From: Bacillota bacterium
GTDB lineage: Bacteria; Bacillota; Limnochordia; DTU087
Direction of reading: 5' to 3'
Assembly: GCA_012798955.1 (NCBI GenBank)
Contig: JAAZMF010000149.1
Span: forward strand, 1 to 34,223
DNA length: 34,223 nt
Shown: piece by piece, positions 1-8,640 of the stretch
How positions within the stretch are numbered: the first letter of the stretch is position 1
How the letters are laid out: each line of letters begins with the position of its first letter
The notes under the pieces: model-generated
Database searches by the model: none
What the model was told of the DNA's origin: nothing
What the model saw: the letters and a program-made list of their open reading frames with translations, nothing else
Made by a program: the position numbers and the translations under genes

Positions 1-1019
1 ACTGTCTTAACGGAAAGATCCAACAAACCAGCACTGCCTAATTCTTGCATAAGGGCAGGAATTCCACCAGCTTCATCAAGATCCTGCAGATGATGAGCCC
101 CCCCAGGCCGCAAATGGCAAAGATGGGGGGTGGCATCGCTAACTTCGTTAATTAGCTCCAGCGACAATTCCAGCCCCGTTTCATGGGCAATAGCTGGCAG
201 ATGTAGCACCGTATTAGTGGAGCATCCTAAGGCCATATCTACCGTTAGGGCATTACGAAAAGCAGCAGGCGTAAGGATATCTAAGGGCTTAAGTCCAGCT
301 TCCACGATTTTCATGATCTGCATACCTGCGGCTTTAGCCAAACGGATGCGAGCACCACTAATGGCAGGCACTGTCCCATTACCGGGCAAGGATAGCCCTA
401 GTACTTCAGCCATGCAATTCATAGAATTTGCAGTAAACATACCGGCACAGCTACCACACCCCGGGCAAGCCTCATCCTCCAGCTCCGCAAGTTCTTCTAG
501 GGACATCTTGCCAGCTTGTACAGCTCCAACACCTTCGAAAACGGTGTTCAGATCTATGGCCTCTCCCCTATACCTTCCAGCTAACATGGGCCCACCACTA
601 ATCAAGATAGAGGGAATGTTGAGCCGGGCGGCGGCCATGAGCATACCGGGCACGATCTTGTCACAGTTAGGGATCAAGACCAAACCATCAAAGGCATGGG
701 CCTCTGTCATGGCTTCCACAGAGTCAGCAATCAGCTCCCTACTCGCTAGAGAATATCGCATACCACCATGACCCATGGCAATGCCATCACATACGCCAAT
801 AGTACCAAACTGTACTGGAGTGCCTCCCGCCATACGGATACCGGCCTCTACCGCAGCAGTTATTTTACCCAAATCTATGTGGCCTGGCACAATACTGTTA
901 GCCGCATTGGCAATGCCGATGATCGGACGATTAATCTCCTCATCAGTATACCCCATTGCCTTAAATAAGGAGCGATGAGGTGCCCGCTCTAATCCTTTTT
1001 TTATGACATCGCTTCTCAT
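1..1019 (-). CDS. ilvD: Dihydroxy-acid dehydratase, 3' part truncated by window start
   Basis: Reverse-strand translation from ATG at 1019: [50 protein letters not shown]..., with [18 protein letters not shown]; open to the window edge. Not in the ORF track because no stop lies inside the window. Confidence 0.96.
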   Translation of the reverse strand, partial: MRSDVIKKGLERAPHRSLFKAMGYTDEEINRPIIGIANAANSIVPGHIDLGKITAAVEAGIRMAGGTPVQFGTIGVCDGIAMGHGGMRYSLASRELIADSVEAMTEAHAFDGLVLIPNCDKIVPGMLMAAARLNIPSILISGGPMLAGRYRGEAIDLNTVFEGVGAVQAGKMSLEELAELEDEACPGCGSCAGMFTANSMNCMAEVLGLSLPGNGTVPAISGARIRLAKAAGMQIMKIVEAGLKPLDILTPAAFRNALTVDMALGCSTNTVLHLPAIAHETGLELSLELINEVSDATPHLCHLRPGGAHHLQDLDEAGGIPALMQELGSAGLLDLSVKT

Positions 1020-1025
1020 AAAAAC

Positions 1026-1045
1026 GCCTTGCCAAAAGGCAAGGC
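1026..1045 (-). promoter_or_regulatory. Perfect 8-bp hairpin (GCCTTGCC-TTTT-GGCAAGGC) followed by GTTTTT and then the ilvD ATG; terminator-like
   Basis: Direct inverted repeat at 1026-1033/1038-1045; T-run at 1020-1024 abuts the start codon at 1017-1019. Confidence 0.7.
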
Positions 1046-1073
1046 TGCCTCCCTCCCCAAACGTGATCAGCCC

Positions 1074-1511
1074 TTAACGATTGCCTAGCCTTACTAACCG
1101 CTGGGCAAAGGCATCAATATCTGATTGGCCATGCAATGTAGCAAAGTCTTCCACCATAGCCCCCTGCTTTTCCAAAAGCCCCATCACGGCCTTCAGGGAT
1201 TTTCCTGCTCCAAAGAGCTTCCCACTCACAAAAGCTGCTGCCTTCCTGCCCTCCAAGCGGCTCAGCCGGGCACTAGTTGACACCAAATCCTCGGCAATCT
1301 TACCTCCGAAAAACCCCAAGGTCGGACTACCCAAAACAACTAGATCATAGGGTGCACCGGAAATAGGGCTACTACCCTGGGGATCCGCCTCTAACAACTG
1401 CACTTGACAATCATGTTTCTTAAGTGCGCTGGCAAGCCCCTGGGCCAAAGCCCCTATCCGCCCCTCTTTGCTAAACAAAATCAATATGCGCATCTTACAA
1501 TACCCCCACAA
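1074..1511 (-). CDS. Flavodoxin-like protein
   Basis: 145 aa; MRILILFSKEGRIGALAQGLASALKKHD...DLVVLGSPTLGFFGGKIAEDL resembles a flavodoxin fold with an FMN-binding loop and a GSPT segment. Likely start is the internal Met of MRILILFSK. Confidence 0.7.
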   Translation of the reverse strand: MWGYCKMRILILFSKEGRIGALAQGLASALKKHDCQVQLLEADPQGSSPISGAPYDLVVLGSPTLGFFGGKIAEDLVSTSARLSRLEGRKAAAFVSGKLFGAGKSLKAVMGLLEKQGAMVEDFATLHGQSDIDAFAQRLVRLGNR

Positions 1512-1582
1512 CAGGTTGGGCTAAAGCAAGCCGCCCATTGTTACAAAGATTCTGTAGAGCCCCCCAGGATCCTGCTTGCATC

Positions 1583-2797
1583 TTACATGGCGGTCTCAAT
1601 CCGGCGGCGAATTACTTTACTTAACCGGTGAATCCCCTCTGTAATATGGGCTTCAGGAGCCTGACTATAGGCAAGCCTTATGGTATTGTGTCCTGTTCCA
1701 TCCACGTGGAAACCCTTCCCACTTACATAGGCCACTTTCTCCTCATCCAACGCGAAAGGTAAGAGGGCTTTAGTATCAATGTAAGATGGCAACCTTAGCC
1801 AAACGAAGAATCCCCCCTGGGGATGAGTCCAGCGCACCTCAGATGGCATATAGCGAGCAAGTGCCTCTAGCATAGCATCACGGCGACGTCTGTAGATGAC
1901 CTTAAGGGATTCAATATGTGCATCTAGCTTGCCACTTAGTACGCTCTCTAGAACTAACTTCATACCCAAAGAGCTCGAGCAAAGATCTGTCCCCTGCTTG
2001 GCAATGGTCAGCTGACGAATCACTACCGGTGAAGCCACTACCCAACCTATCCGTGCACCGGGAATCAAAATCTTTGAAAATGAACCTAGGTAAATCACAC
2101 GACCTTCCTCATCCATGGTCTTCATATGTGGCAGAGGTTCCTGACCGAAGGAAATGTTGCCATAGGGATTATCCTCTAGGATCAAAAAGTCATACTCCCG
2201 AGCTAGATCAAGGAGCCCCCGTCTTCGCTCCATTGACAAAGTCACCCCTGTGGGATTCTGAAAGTTAGGTACGGTGTAGATAAATTTGGGATGCTGGCCT
2301 TTACCGGCCATGTCTTTGAGCTTGTTGGCCATGATATCAATTCTGAGCCCATCATCATCCATAGGAATACCGACTTTGCGCCCCTGATAGTTGCCAATGG
2401 CATTTAAGCCCCCTACATACCCTGGCTGTTCTACCAATACATAATCACCAGGATCAAGAAAAATCTTCGATACGAGGTCTAGGGCTTGCTGGGACCCGTT
2501 GGTAACCAAGATATTCTCTACTTCAGAGGGAACGCCTTCAGCATCCATCATGAGAGCGATTTGACGCCGCAACTCTTCTAAGCCTTCAGTAGGGCCATAC
2601 TGCAATCCCGAATAGTCGTGGCGAAACATGCTCTGCATGATCTCTTCGATTAAAGGTACGGGAAATGCTTCTGCGGCAGGAAACCCTCCGGCAAAGGAGA
2701 TCACGTTAGTATCTTCTGTCAACTTAAAAGCATCTCGAATATCCGAACCCTGCATATCTCCTACTCGCTCCGCGTAATAACGTTCCATCTGTAACAT
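1583..2797 (-). CDS. PLP-dependent class I/II aminotransferase (MocR/LysN-like stand-alone aminotransferase)
   Basis: 404 aa; NGSQQALDLVSKIFLDPGDYVLVEQPGY, YTVPNFQNPTGVTLS, EDNPYG, YLGSFSKILIPGARIGWV (PLP lysine region). Confidence 0.92.
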   Translation of the reverse strand: MLQMERYYAERVGDMQGSDIRDAFKLTEDTNVISFAGGFPAAEAFPVPLIEEIMQSMFRHDYSGLQYGPTEGLEELRRQIALMMDAEGVPSEVENILVTNGSQQALDLVSKIFLDPGDYVLVEQPGYVGGLNAIGNYQGRKVGIPMDDDGLRIDIMANKLKDMAGKGQHPKFIYTVPNFQNPTGVTLSMERRRGLLDLAREYDFLILEDNPYGNISFGQEPLPHMKTMDEEGRVIYLGSFSKILIPGARIGWVVASPVVIRQLTIAKQGTDLCSSSLGMKLVLESVLSGKLDAHIESLKVIYRRRRDAMLEALARYMPSEVRWTHPQGGFFVWLRLPSYIDTKALLPFALDEEKVAYVSGKGFHVDGTGHNTIRLAYSQAPEAHITEGIHRLSKVIRRRIETAM

Positions 2798-2827
2798 GCT
2801 TCACAGCTCCTTCTACTGATTAAAATC

Positions 2828-3100
2828 AAAAATCCCGCCCCTGTTGCCAGAGACGGGATTCCCGCGGTACCACTCCAGTTGCTAGCTACTACTAGCCCCT
2901 CACCCTCTAGCCAAACACCTACCAACTGTACAGTTAGTAGCACCTCCGGCTAGAGCACCCAGTTAACGGTGGGTATCCGGCCTGTTTGTAGCCATTGGCC
3001 TTCACAGACTGCTCAGGGGGGGCCCGACATCCCGGTTCGGAACTTTTCCACCAACTAGTTCCTCTCTAGAGAACCCGCAGAAAGCTTCATCCCCATCATC
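2828..3100 (-). promoter_or_regulatory. T-box leader (proximal copy) with terminator
   Basis: Reverse strand: AACTGGAGTGGTACCGCGG (T-box), then AATCCCGTCTCTGGCAACAGGGGCGGGATTTTT (terminator); upstream stem I elements AGAGAG and GGTGGAAA; CCCCCCCTGAGC 3' of the specifier region. Confidence 0.88.
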
Positions 3101-3130
3101 GCTACGCATATTATGCTATGGGAGGATCAG

Positions 3131-3400
3131 AAAACCTCCGCCCCTAATGGGACGGAGGTACCGTGTTACCACCCATTTTCGTCACTAGCTCACGCCAGCA
3201 ACCTCATGATGCAATCCTGCATCGTTGTTAACGGAGTTGCATCTCCGGTGATCCCTTACCAGCATAGTACAATCATGCTGTTCGGACACAGCTCAGGGGT
3301 GGCCTTCAGCTCCCGCCAAATACCGCCTCTCACCCTCTGCGGTTCGCTCAAATCTGGCTTAAGAGCCTACTCTTCCCTTCATCACCTTACTATCCCGATG
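3131..3400 (-). promoter_or_regulatory. T-box leader (distal copy) with its own terminator
   Basis: Reverse strand: AAATGGGTGGTAACACGG (variant T-box), then CCTCCGTCCCATTAGGGGCGGAGGTTTT; stem I with AGTA/GAA loop-E halves and GAAGGCCACCCCTGAGC specifier region; apical ACCGC-AGAGGGTGAGAG-GCGGT. Confidence 0.85.
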
Positions 3401-3405
3401 TTGCT

Positions 3406-3434
3406 ATTATACTAGCCAAGTCCGCGGCTGTCAA
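3406..3434 (-). promoter_or_regulatory. Sigma-A type promoter driving the tandem T-box transcript
   Basis: Reverse strand TTGACA-17 nt-TATAAT: both hexamers match consensus at optimal spacing, just upstream of the distal T-box. Confidence 0.88.
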
Positions 3435-3482
3435 GCCCTTCTTCCCATCAGCTCAAAACCAGCCAAAACCTCGCACCCGGTG

Positions 3483-4931
3483 CTATTCGCCCTGCTCTGC
3501 TGCATAGGAAGCAGAAGAAATCGTGTCACCCATACCTACAGTGCTCACCGGGTGGGGCACAATATGGGCCGGTGTTACCACTAGATAATGATCGTCAAAT
3601 TCAAGATAGCCATTGGTTAACAAATCCGATGCCTTGGGATGCTCGTCCTGAAGCTCTGCTGCAAGTCCTGCCAGCTCCCTGAACCCTATATCGGACAATG
3701 CTAACTCACTTGCTTCCTCGAGTTTCGCACATTCGACATAGCCCCCATACTGGGCCTTCATAGCGTTAACTCCCGAAGCAAAAAGACAAGACTGTCGTAC
3801 ACCCTCCATAGACACTGGGTAAGGCTTCTTTAAGATCAGCACATAGTATCCTAGGTTATGCAGATGAATTCGATCAAGTTTCATATGCCTAAATAGGGCT
3901 AAAGCACCTTTGTACAAAGTGTAAGCCCGCTCATCATCTTCTATGGCCTGCATCTCGGCCTCATACCCATACTCCCGCAGTACTCGCTTAATCTCATTCT
4001 CATTGATACCGAAACTCTTAATCTCCTGGCAAATCGTCTGTAGCATCTTGGGCTCAAGCTCAGGCCGTTTCATAGGCACATACTCAAAATGAATAACAAG
4101 TTCGGGATTCCGCTTTTTCAATCCATGTAACTGTTTGACAGAATCCTCCATGAATTCATCAAAGGTACGTCCGCAACTGTTCATGGGCTCAGCGTAGTGG
4201 TAACCAGCCATAAATGCCACATCAATATTCTCACCTAGCTCTGGCAAATGTTCGGCGGTTTCCTCATCGAAGGACATAACCGATCCCTTGGGGCGAGTGG
4301 CCAAAATTACGCGATTAGCCCTGGGTGTAGTTACAGTCTCCCCGCCAAAGGTGACAGCTTCGCCCTTGGCATACTCAAAGATCCAGTTAATCTTGGTCTC
4401 ATCAGATGTCCTCGCCGCCTTAGAAACCGGCTGAATATCCAACTTGCCATTGACCAAAACAGGTGTGCTTACACCATCAACAAACAAACGGGCCTGCTTA
4501 GGCGAAAGCAATGGGGTATAAACGGTCGAGGCCGCCCCTAGCGTAGCCATTTGGTTGGCGATGATGCCAGCCTGACCACCCATGTTCTCCCGAGCACCTA
4601 CGAAGTGCTCATCAAGCCAATCTAGAAGGGAAAGATCTTCCAAGACTATATGAAAGGACTTGCCCCCAGCTAGGCAGTCCTTAAGAATAATCAGAAGATC
4701 CTCTTTACTTCTAACGGCAGTTATGTCCTCAGCCTTACCATTAGCCACCTTCTGCCAAGAGATAGTTGCATCTCCAGTCTTTATGTTATCCATTAAGGGG
4801 CCGGTAACGTGAACTACCGCATCAATATTGGTGTTAAATGCAGCAAGTACTCGGGCTCGAATCTGCCGTTGGCAGGCTTCCCGCAAGTAATCGTGCCACA
4901 AATTTCTATCTACCAAAGCGCTTCCCTCCAC
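3483..4931 (-). CDS. ADP-dependent phosphofructokinase/glucokinase family protein
   Basis: 482 aa; NTNIDAVVHV, GGQAGIIANQMATLGA, HFEYVPMKRPEL, C-terminal VSTVGMGDTISSASYA (GXGD catalytic motif). Confidence 0.88.
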   Translation of the reverse strand: MEGSALVDRNLWHDYLREACQRQIRARVLAAFNTNIDAVVHVTGPLMDNIKTGDATISWQKVANGKAEDITAVRSKEDLLIILKDCLAGGKSFHIVLEDLSLLDWLDEHFVGARENMGGQAGIIANQMATLGAASTVYTPLLSPKQARLFVDGVSTPVLVNGKLDIQPVSKAARTSDETKINWIFEYAKGEAVTFGGETVTTPRANRVILATRPKGSVMSFDEETAEHLPELGENIDVAFMAGYHYAEPMNSCGRTFDEFMEDSVKQLHGLKKRNPELVIHFEYVPMKRPELEPKMLQTICQEIKSFGINENEIKRVLREYGYEAEMQAIEDDERAYTLYKGALALFRHMKLDRIHLHNLGYYVLILKKPYPVSMEGVRQSCLFASGVNAMKAQYGGYVECAKLEEASELALSDIGFRELAGLAAELQDEHPKASDLLTNGYLEFDDHYLVVTPAHIVPHPVSTVGMGDTISSASYAAEQGE

Positions 4932-5067
4932 ACATAGTAATGTGGGAAACCCAGGAATCCTGACTCCCCTAGTTCATCCTTCGACAATATCATAGTTTCC
5001 CCTGCCGGAACCTCCCACGACCTAGCATTCTATTCCAGAATACTCTATCCCTAGATATGCCGCAATA

Positions 5068-5961
5068 CTAGAGGAGCTCGCCATCGGTGACATTACCTAA
5101 GTAAACGCTGGTCAGCCATTTACTAGCTATCTCACGGGCCCGCTTTAAGGTAGATACAGGAGTCGGAGCAATGTCTAGCCTGTAGTTGGGATAGTAGCGG
5201 GAAAAATGTACAGGAGTCTCCCCTCCAAGGTTGTCCCTTATCCAGCGGGAGAAGCCGGCCAGACTTTCATCATCATCGTTGTGACCGGGGATCAATAAGT
5301 ACGTAACCTCTATGTGACACATATCCCCAGCAACCTGGGCATTATCTAGTACTGGCTGCAGGCGTCCACCGCAAAGCTTGCGGTAGAATTCATCATCCCA
5401 ACCTTTAATATCTATATTGACAGCGTCAATGTGGGCAAGAAGCCTTTGCCAAGGCTCCATAGATATGTATCCGTTGGTAACTAGCACTGTCTTGAGCTTG
5501 GCAGCTTGGACTTGTTTTGCGGTATCGAGGATAAACTCATACCACATCAGTGGTTCATTGTAAGTGAAGGCAACTCCAACACAACCCCGATGTAAATATT
5601 CTTGAGCAAGCTCTACAACTGCCTCCGGGGTGATATGCCTAGCATCACCTGTTCTTTGGGAGATCTGCCAGTTCTGACAGAACTGACAGCGTAAATTGCA
5701 ACCAAAAGAGCCCAGAGACAGGATTGTACTTCCTGGGTAGAAATGAAATAATGGTTTCTTCTCCATGGGATCGAGAGCAATTGAACTAACAGCGCCATAC
5801 CCTGCCGCAATCAATTCCCCACCTTGGTTAATCCGAGTCCGGCAGATACCTGCCTTTCCCGGCAATACAAGGCACTGATGGGGACATAGACTACAGCGAA
5901 CTCCCCCATTTTCTCTCTGGTAGTAACTTGCCATTCTACCGGAAAGCTCCATCCTCATCAC
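5068..5961 (-). CDS. AmmeMemoRadiSam system radical SAM enzyme
   Basis: 297 aa; CSLCPHQCLVLPGKAGICRTR; CxxxCxxC as CNLRCQFCQNW; FTYNEPLMWYEF; HFSRYYPNYRLDIAPTPV. Confidence 0.93.
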   Translation of the reverse strand: MMRMELSGRMASYYQRENGGVRCSLCPHQCLVLPGKAGICRTRINQGGELIAAGYGAVSSIALDPMEKKPLFHFYPGSTILSLGSFGCNLRCQFCQNWQISQRTGDARHITPEAVVELAQEYLHRGCVGVAFTYNEPLMWYEFILDTAKQVQAAKLKTVLVTNGYISMEPWQRLLAHIDAVNIDIKGWDDEFYRKLCGGRLQPVLDNAQVAGDMCHIEVTYLLIPGHNDDDESLAGFSRWIRDNLGGETPVHFSRYYPNYRLDIAPTPVSTLKRAREIASKWLTSVYLGNVTDGELL

Positions 5962-6033
5962 CCCTCCCCCATGGTGCTTCCCGTGTTGCCCGAGCCTGAT
6001 ACGTGGTCTATAGGCAACGGTGGGACATCATGA

Positions 6034-7497
6034 CTATAGATAGCGTTGCACTGAAAAGCGAAAGAGCTTTACATCCTCATTTTGCCCAATACCCGCTTTA
6101 CTCCGGGCGATGGACACCTGCTGTGCCACGCTATCAATACCCTCTAGATCTGGTAGTAAGAGACCCTTTCGCCTACCCGCCTCCACGATGACGCCGTAGC
6201 GCTTGGGGTCTAGATCATCCAGATCATCCACAAGCTCCGGTGGGCCCAAAACATCTACTGAATACGATAAATCCTTTAATTCATCGGGCGCTATCGGGTC
6301 AAACCTAGGATCAGCAGTAGACGCTTGCCCGGCAACATAGACTACTTCACTGACTAGATCTGGCTTGGTCGGGCCTATAGTGCCAATGCACCCCCTAAGT
6401 TCACCGTGTTTCTTGATGGAGACAAATACCCCGGCAGAAACAGGGAGATCCTGTGGTAGATTCACCCGGGTGCATTCGGGCACCGCCTCATCTTTGGCCA
6501 AGGCTTCTACTGTTTTTCGAGCTAACCTAACAAGCACATGCCCATTGACATGCCCAGTGGCATGCTCCTTACATACCGTAGACGAAGGATTTCCTCCCAA
6601 GCCACTAGACCCTGGCATGCTATCCGGATCACTCCTAAGGCAGCTAGGTACCTGCTGCCCGATAGAGTGCATTACACACACGCCATATCCAACTCCATAG
6701 GGCCCCTCATAGGACAAAGGTATGGTAACAAGATCATCTTTGTCCCAACATCCTAGTAGCATAATCAGCGAACGATATCCACACTCACCAGCCTCTTCCA
6801 GGAGCTCGATATCAATATCTAACAGACCCTCTACATTACCTTGCTCGAGAAAATGCCACAGGGTTTCATCAAAAACTTTGCCTTGGGGCGTGTAGCCGTT
6901 AGGAGCATCCTTTGTCAGCCTATGGGATAAGTCACCACTTGCGATGACAACTCCTCTACGACCCATCCTATGAATAGCTTGACGCAGGACCGCCCCAAAT
7001 TCGTACAATTCCCAGGGCGGCAGAAATCCCATACCCATAGCCAGTATTGGAGTATGGACACCCACTTGATCCAGGTAATAGAGGGGAACCAAAGTGGCAT
7101 AATCAAGCCGGGGCGACCAGCCATATGTCCGAATCACGGGCCAATCGACTCTTCTTAACGGGTAGTCCACTGTCTTACCTTCCTCGAGCAACGCTTCTAG
7201 AAGTTCAAGATCGTTATCATAGCTTAGTGCTATGTGACTTGCGCCAAATTGCCCAAAATCCCCCTCCAGGGTCTCTATAGCCCGAATCCCAATCCCATCA
7301 GGTAGTAAAGGTCCATGGGGGCTAATCACAACCACCACATCGGGTTCGAGGCCCTTCACAGTTTCTGCCAAGCACATCATCGCTTGGAGGGTATTCTCTA
7401 CACCGGCCAGCGCGTCTAGGCCTATCTCTGGAATAAGTAGCGGAGGGTGGGGTGCAAGGGCACCTAATAGAACTTCGCCCATGGTCTTGCTACTCAC
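6034..7497 (-). CDS. Fused MEMO1-like (AmmeMemoRadiSam B) and AMMECR1 (A) protein
   Basis: 487 aa; N-terminal GALAPHPPLLIPEIG...VVISPHGPL...VVIASGDLSHRLTKDAPNGY (MEMO1-like); C-terminal GVFVSIKKHGELRGCIGTIGPTKPDLVSEVV (AMMECR1 RGCIG motif). Confidence 0.93.
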   Translation of the reverse strand: MSSKTMGEVLLGALAPHPPLLIPEIGLDALAGVENTLQAMMCLAETVKGLEPDVVVVISPHGPLLPDGIGIRAIETLEGDFGQFGASHIALSYDNDLELLEALLEEGKTVDYPLRRVDWPVIRTYGWSPRLDYATLVPLYYLDQVGVHTPILAMGMGFLPPWELYEFGAVLRQAIHRMGRRGVVIASGDLSHRLTKDAPNGYTPQGKVFDETLWHFLEQGNVEGLLDIDIELLEEAGECGYRSLIMLLGCWDKDDLVTIPLSYEGPYGVGYGVCVMHSIGQQVPSCLRSDPDSMPGSSGLGGNPSSTVCKEHATGHVNGHVLVRLARKTVEALAKDEAVPECTRVNLPQDLPVSAGVFVSIKKHGELRGCIGTIGPTKPDLVSEVVYVAGQASTADPRFDPIAPDELKDLSYSVDVLGPPELVDDLDDLDPKRYGVIVEAGRRKGLLLPDLEGIDSVAQQVSIARSKAGIGQNEDVKLFRFSVQRYL

Positions 7498-7531
7498 TCA
7501 TTACACCTCCTAAGAAATTAACCACGAAAAC

Positions 7532-8620
7532 TCATTCATAGATTATCTTCTCCACATATGGGGATGTAATAGCCCCAAGCAACCCACCATAATCCAGCCT
7601 AAACTCCAAAGTGTCTCCGGGCTTCACCACATCTGATGCCTTGTCCACAGCTAAGATAGTATGATCACTAGTCATGCCTACAACCTCAATTGCTTGATCT
7701 CTTGGATATAAGTGGCCAGCACCTAGATCCTGTCTACCTAAGGCCACAATAGCCCGCTGGTGGGTACCATAGTCCTTAAGGCTAAGTTCCTCATCAAAGG
7801 CATTGTATCCCACCACTCCTTGAGGTAAGCTTGGCTTTCTGGCCACTTCGATAACTTCTGCAAAAAGTCTAAAACCATCCTGCCTTAACCCGGTGATTGA
7901 CTGCTTGGTGAGGACATCCCGACCTAGCAAGATGCTCTCTCCAATCCGCAAATGGGAAGGCAAAGCGATACCCGGCCATTGATCATCGATGATCAGTCCC
8001 AGGCAACTACTATTACCTGCGGAAAGAAGAGCCTTGGAGCCGGAAAAACCACACCCATAGGCCAAACCCGCAAGCTCTGCAATTGCAGCAGGGGTAGGTA
8101 CTACCCCCGCAAAACAGGCCATATTAGTGCCAAGGCCATGGACACGCACTCCTGGCAAGTCGCAAATGGCTGCGAGTAGGCCCTCCAAATCCCCAGGCAT
8201 TACGCCTTCCCGGCGATCCCCCATTTCCACCATGGGAATCACGTAAGCTACCCGCCCCTGCACTGAGGCACTTTTTGATAGCGCCTTAATCGATTCCACG
8301 CTGGAGCAAAGAAAAGTATCAGCTATAGCCACTGCCTCTGTCATCTCTCCAAGGGTGGGGGCACGAAGTAGCATCATGGACGCGCCGATACCACTACGAC
8401 GCAGTCTTGCTAGATTGGCTAAACGGGAATCGGCAATACCGGCCACACCCCCTACAAGCATGGCCCGGGCGACCGACGGAAGCCCACAGACACCCTTAGT
8501 TACACCAATCACTTCAACTCCCACAGTGTGACACAGCCCTACTATGGCTTTGGTATTGTGGCAAATGCTCTGTATGTGTATCTCAAGGTAAGGCAAAGCT
8601 AAGTACCTCCCCGGGTCCAA
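7532..8620 (-). CDS. Alanine/ornithine racemase-family PLP enzyme (alanine racemase N-terminal fold)
   Basis: 362 aa; YLEIHIQSICHNTKAIVGLC, GVTKGVCG (PLP lysine), LRIGESILLGRD. Confidence 0.85.
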   Translation of the reverse strand: MDPGRYLALPYLEIHIQSICHNTKAIVGLCHTVGVEVIGVTKGVCGLPSVARAMLVGGVAGIADSRLANLARLRRSGIGASMMLLRAPTLGEMTEAVAIADTFLCSSVESIKALSKSASVQGRVAYVIPMVEMGDRREGVMPGDLEGLLAAICDLPGVRVHGLGTNMACFAGVVPTPAAIAELAGLAYGCGFSGSKALLSAGNSSCLGLIIDDQWPGIALPSHLRIGESILLGRDVLTKQSITGLRQDGFRLFAEVIEVARKPSLPQGVVGYNAFDEELSLKDYGTHQRAIVALGRQDLGAGHLYPRDQAIEVVGMTSDHTILAVDKASDVVKPGDTLEFRLDYGGLLGAITSPYVEKIIYE

Positions 8621-8640
8621 GCCTTCATCCAGCGCTTGGT

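Noticed and set aside
130-771. 213-aa plus-strand ORF
   Set aside because: Exactly antisense to strongly supported ilvD; low-complexity Ser/Pro-rich translation typical of a shadow ORF.
2761-2943. 60-aa minus-strand ORF
   Set aside because: Overlaps the proximal T-box terminator and the aminotransferase start; RNA structure explains the region.
3113-3415. 100-aa plus-strand ORF
   Set aside because: Lies over the distal T-box leader on the opposite strand; no coding signature.
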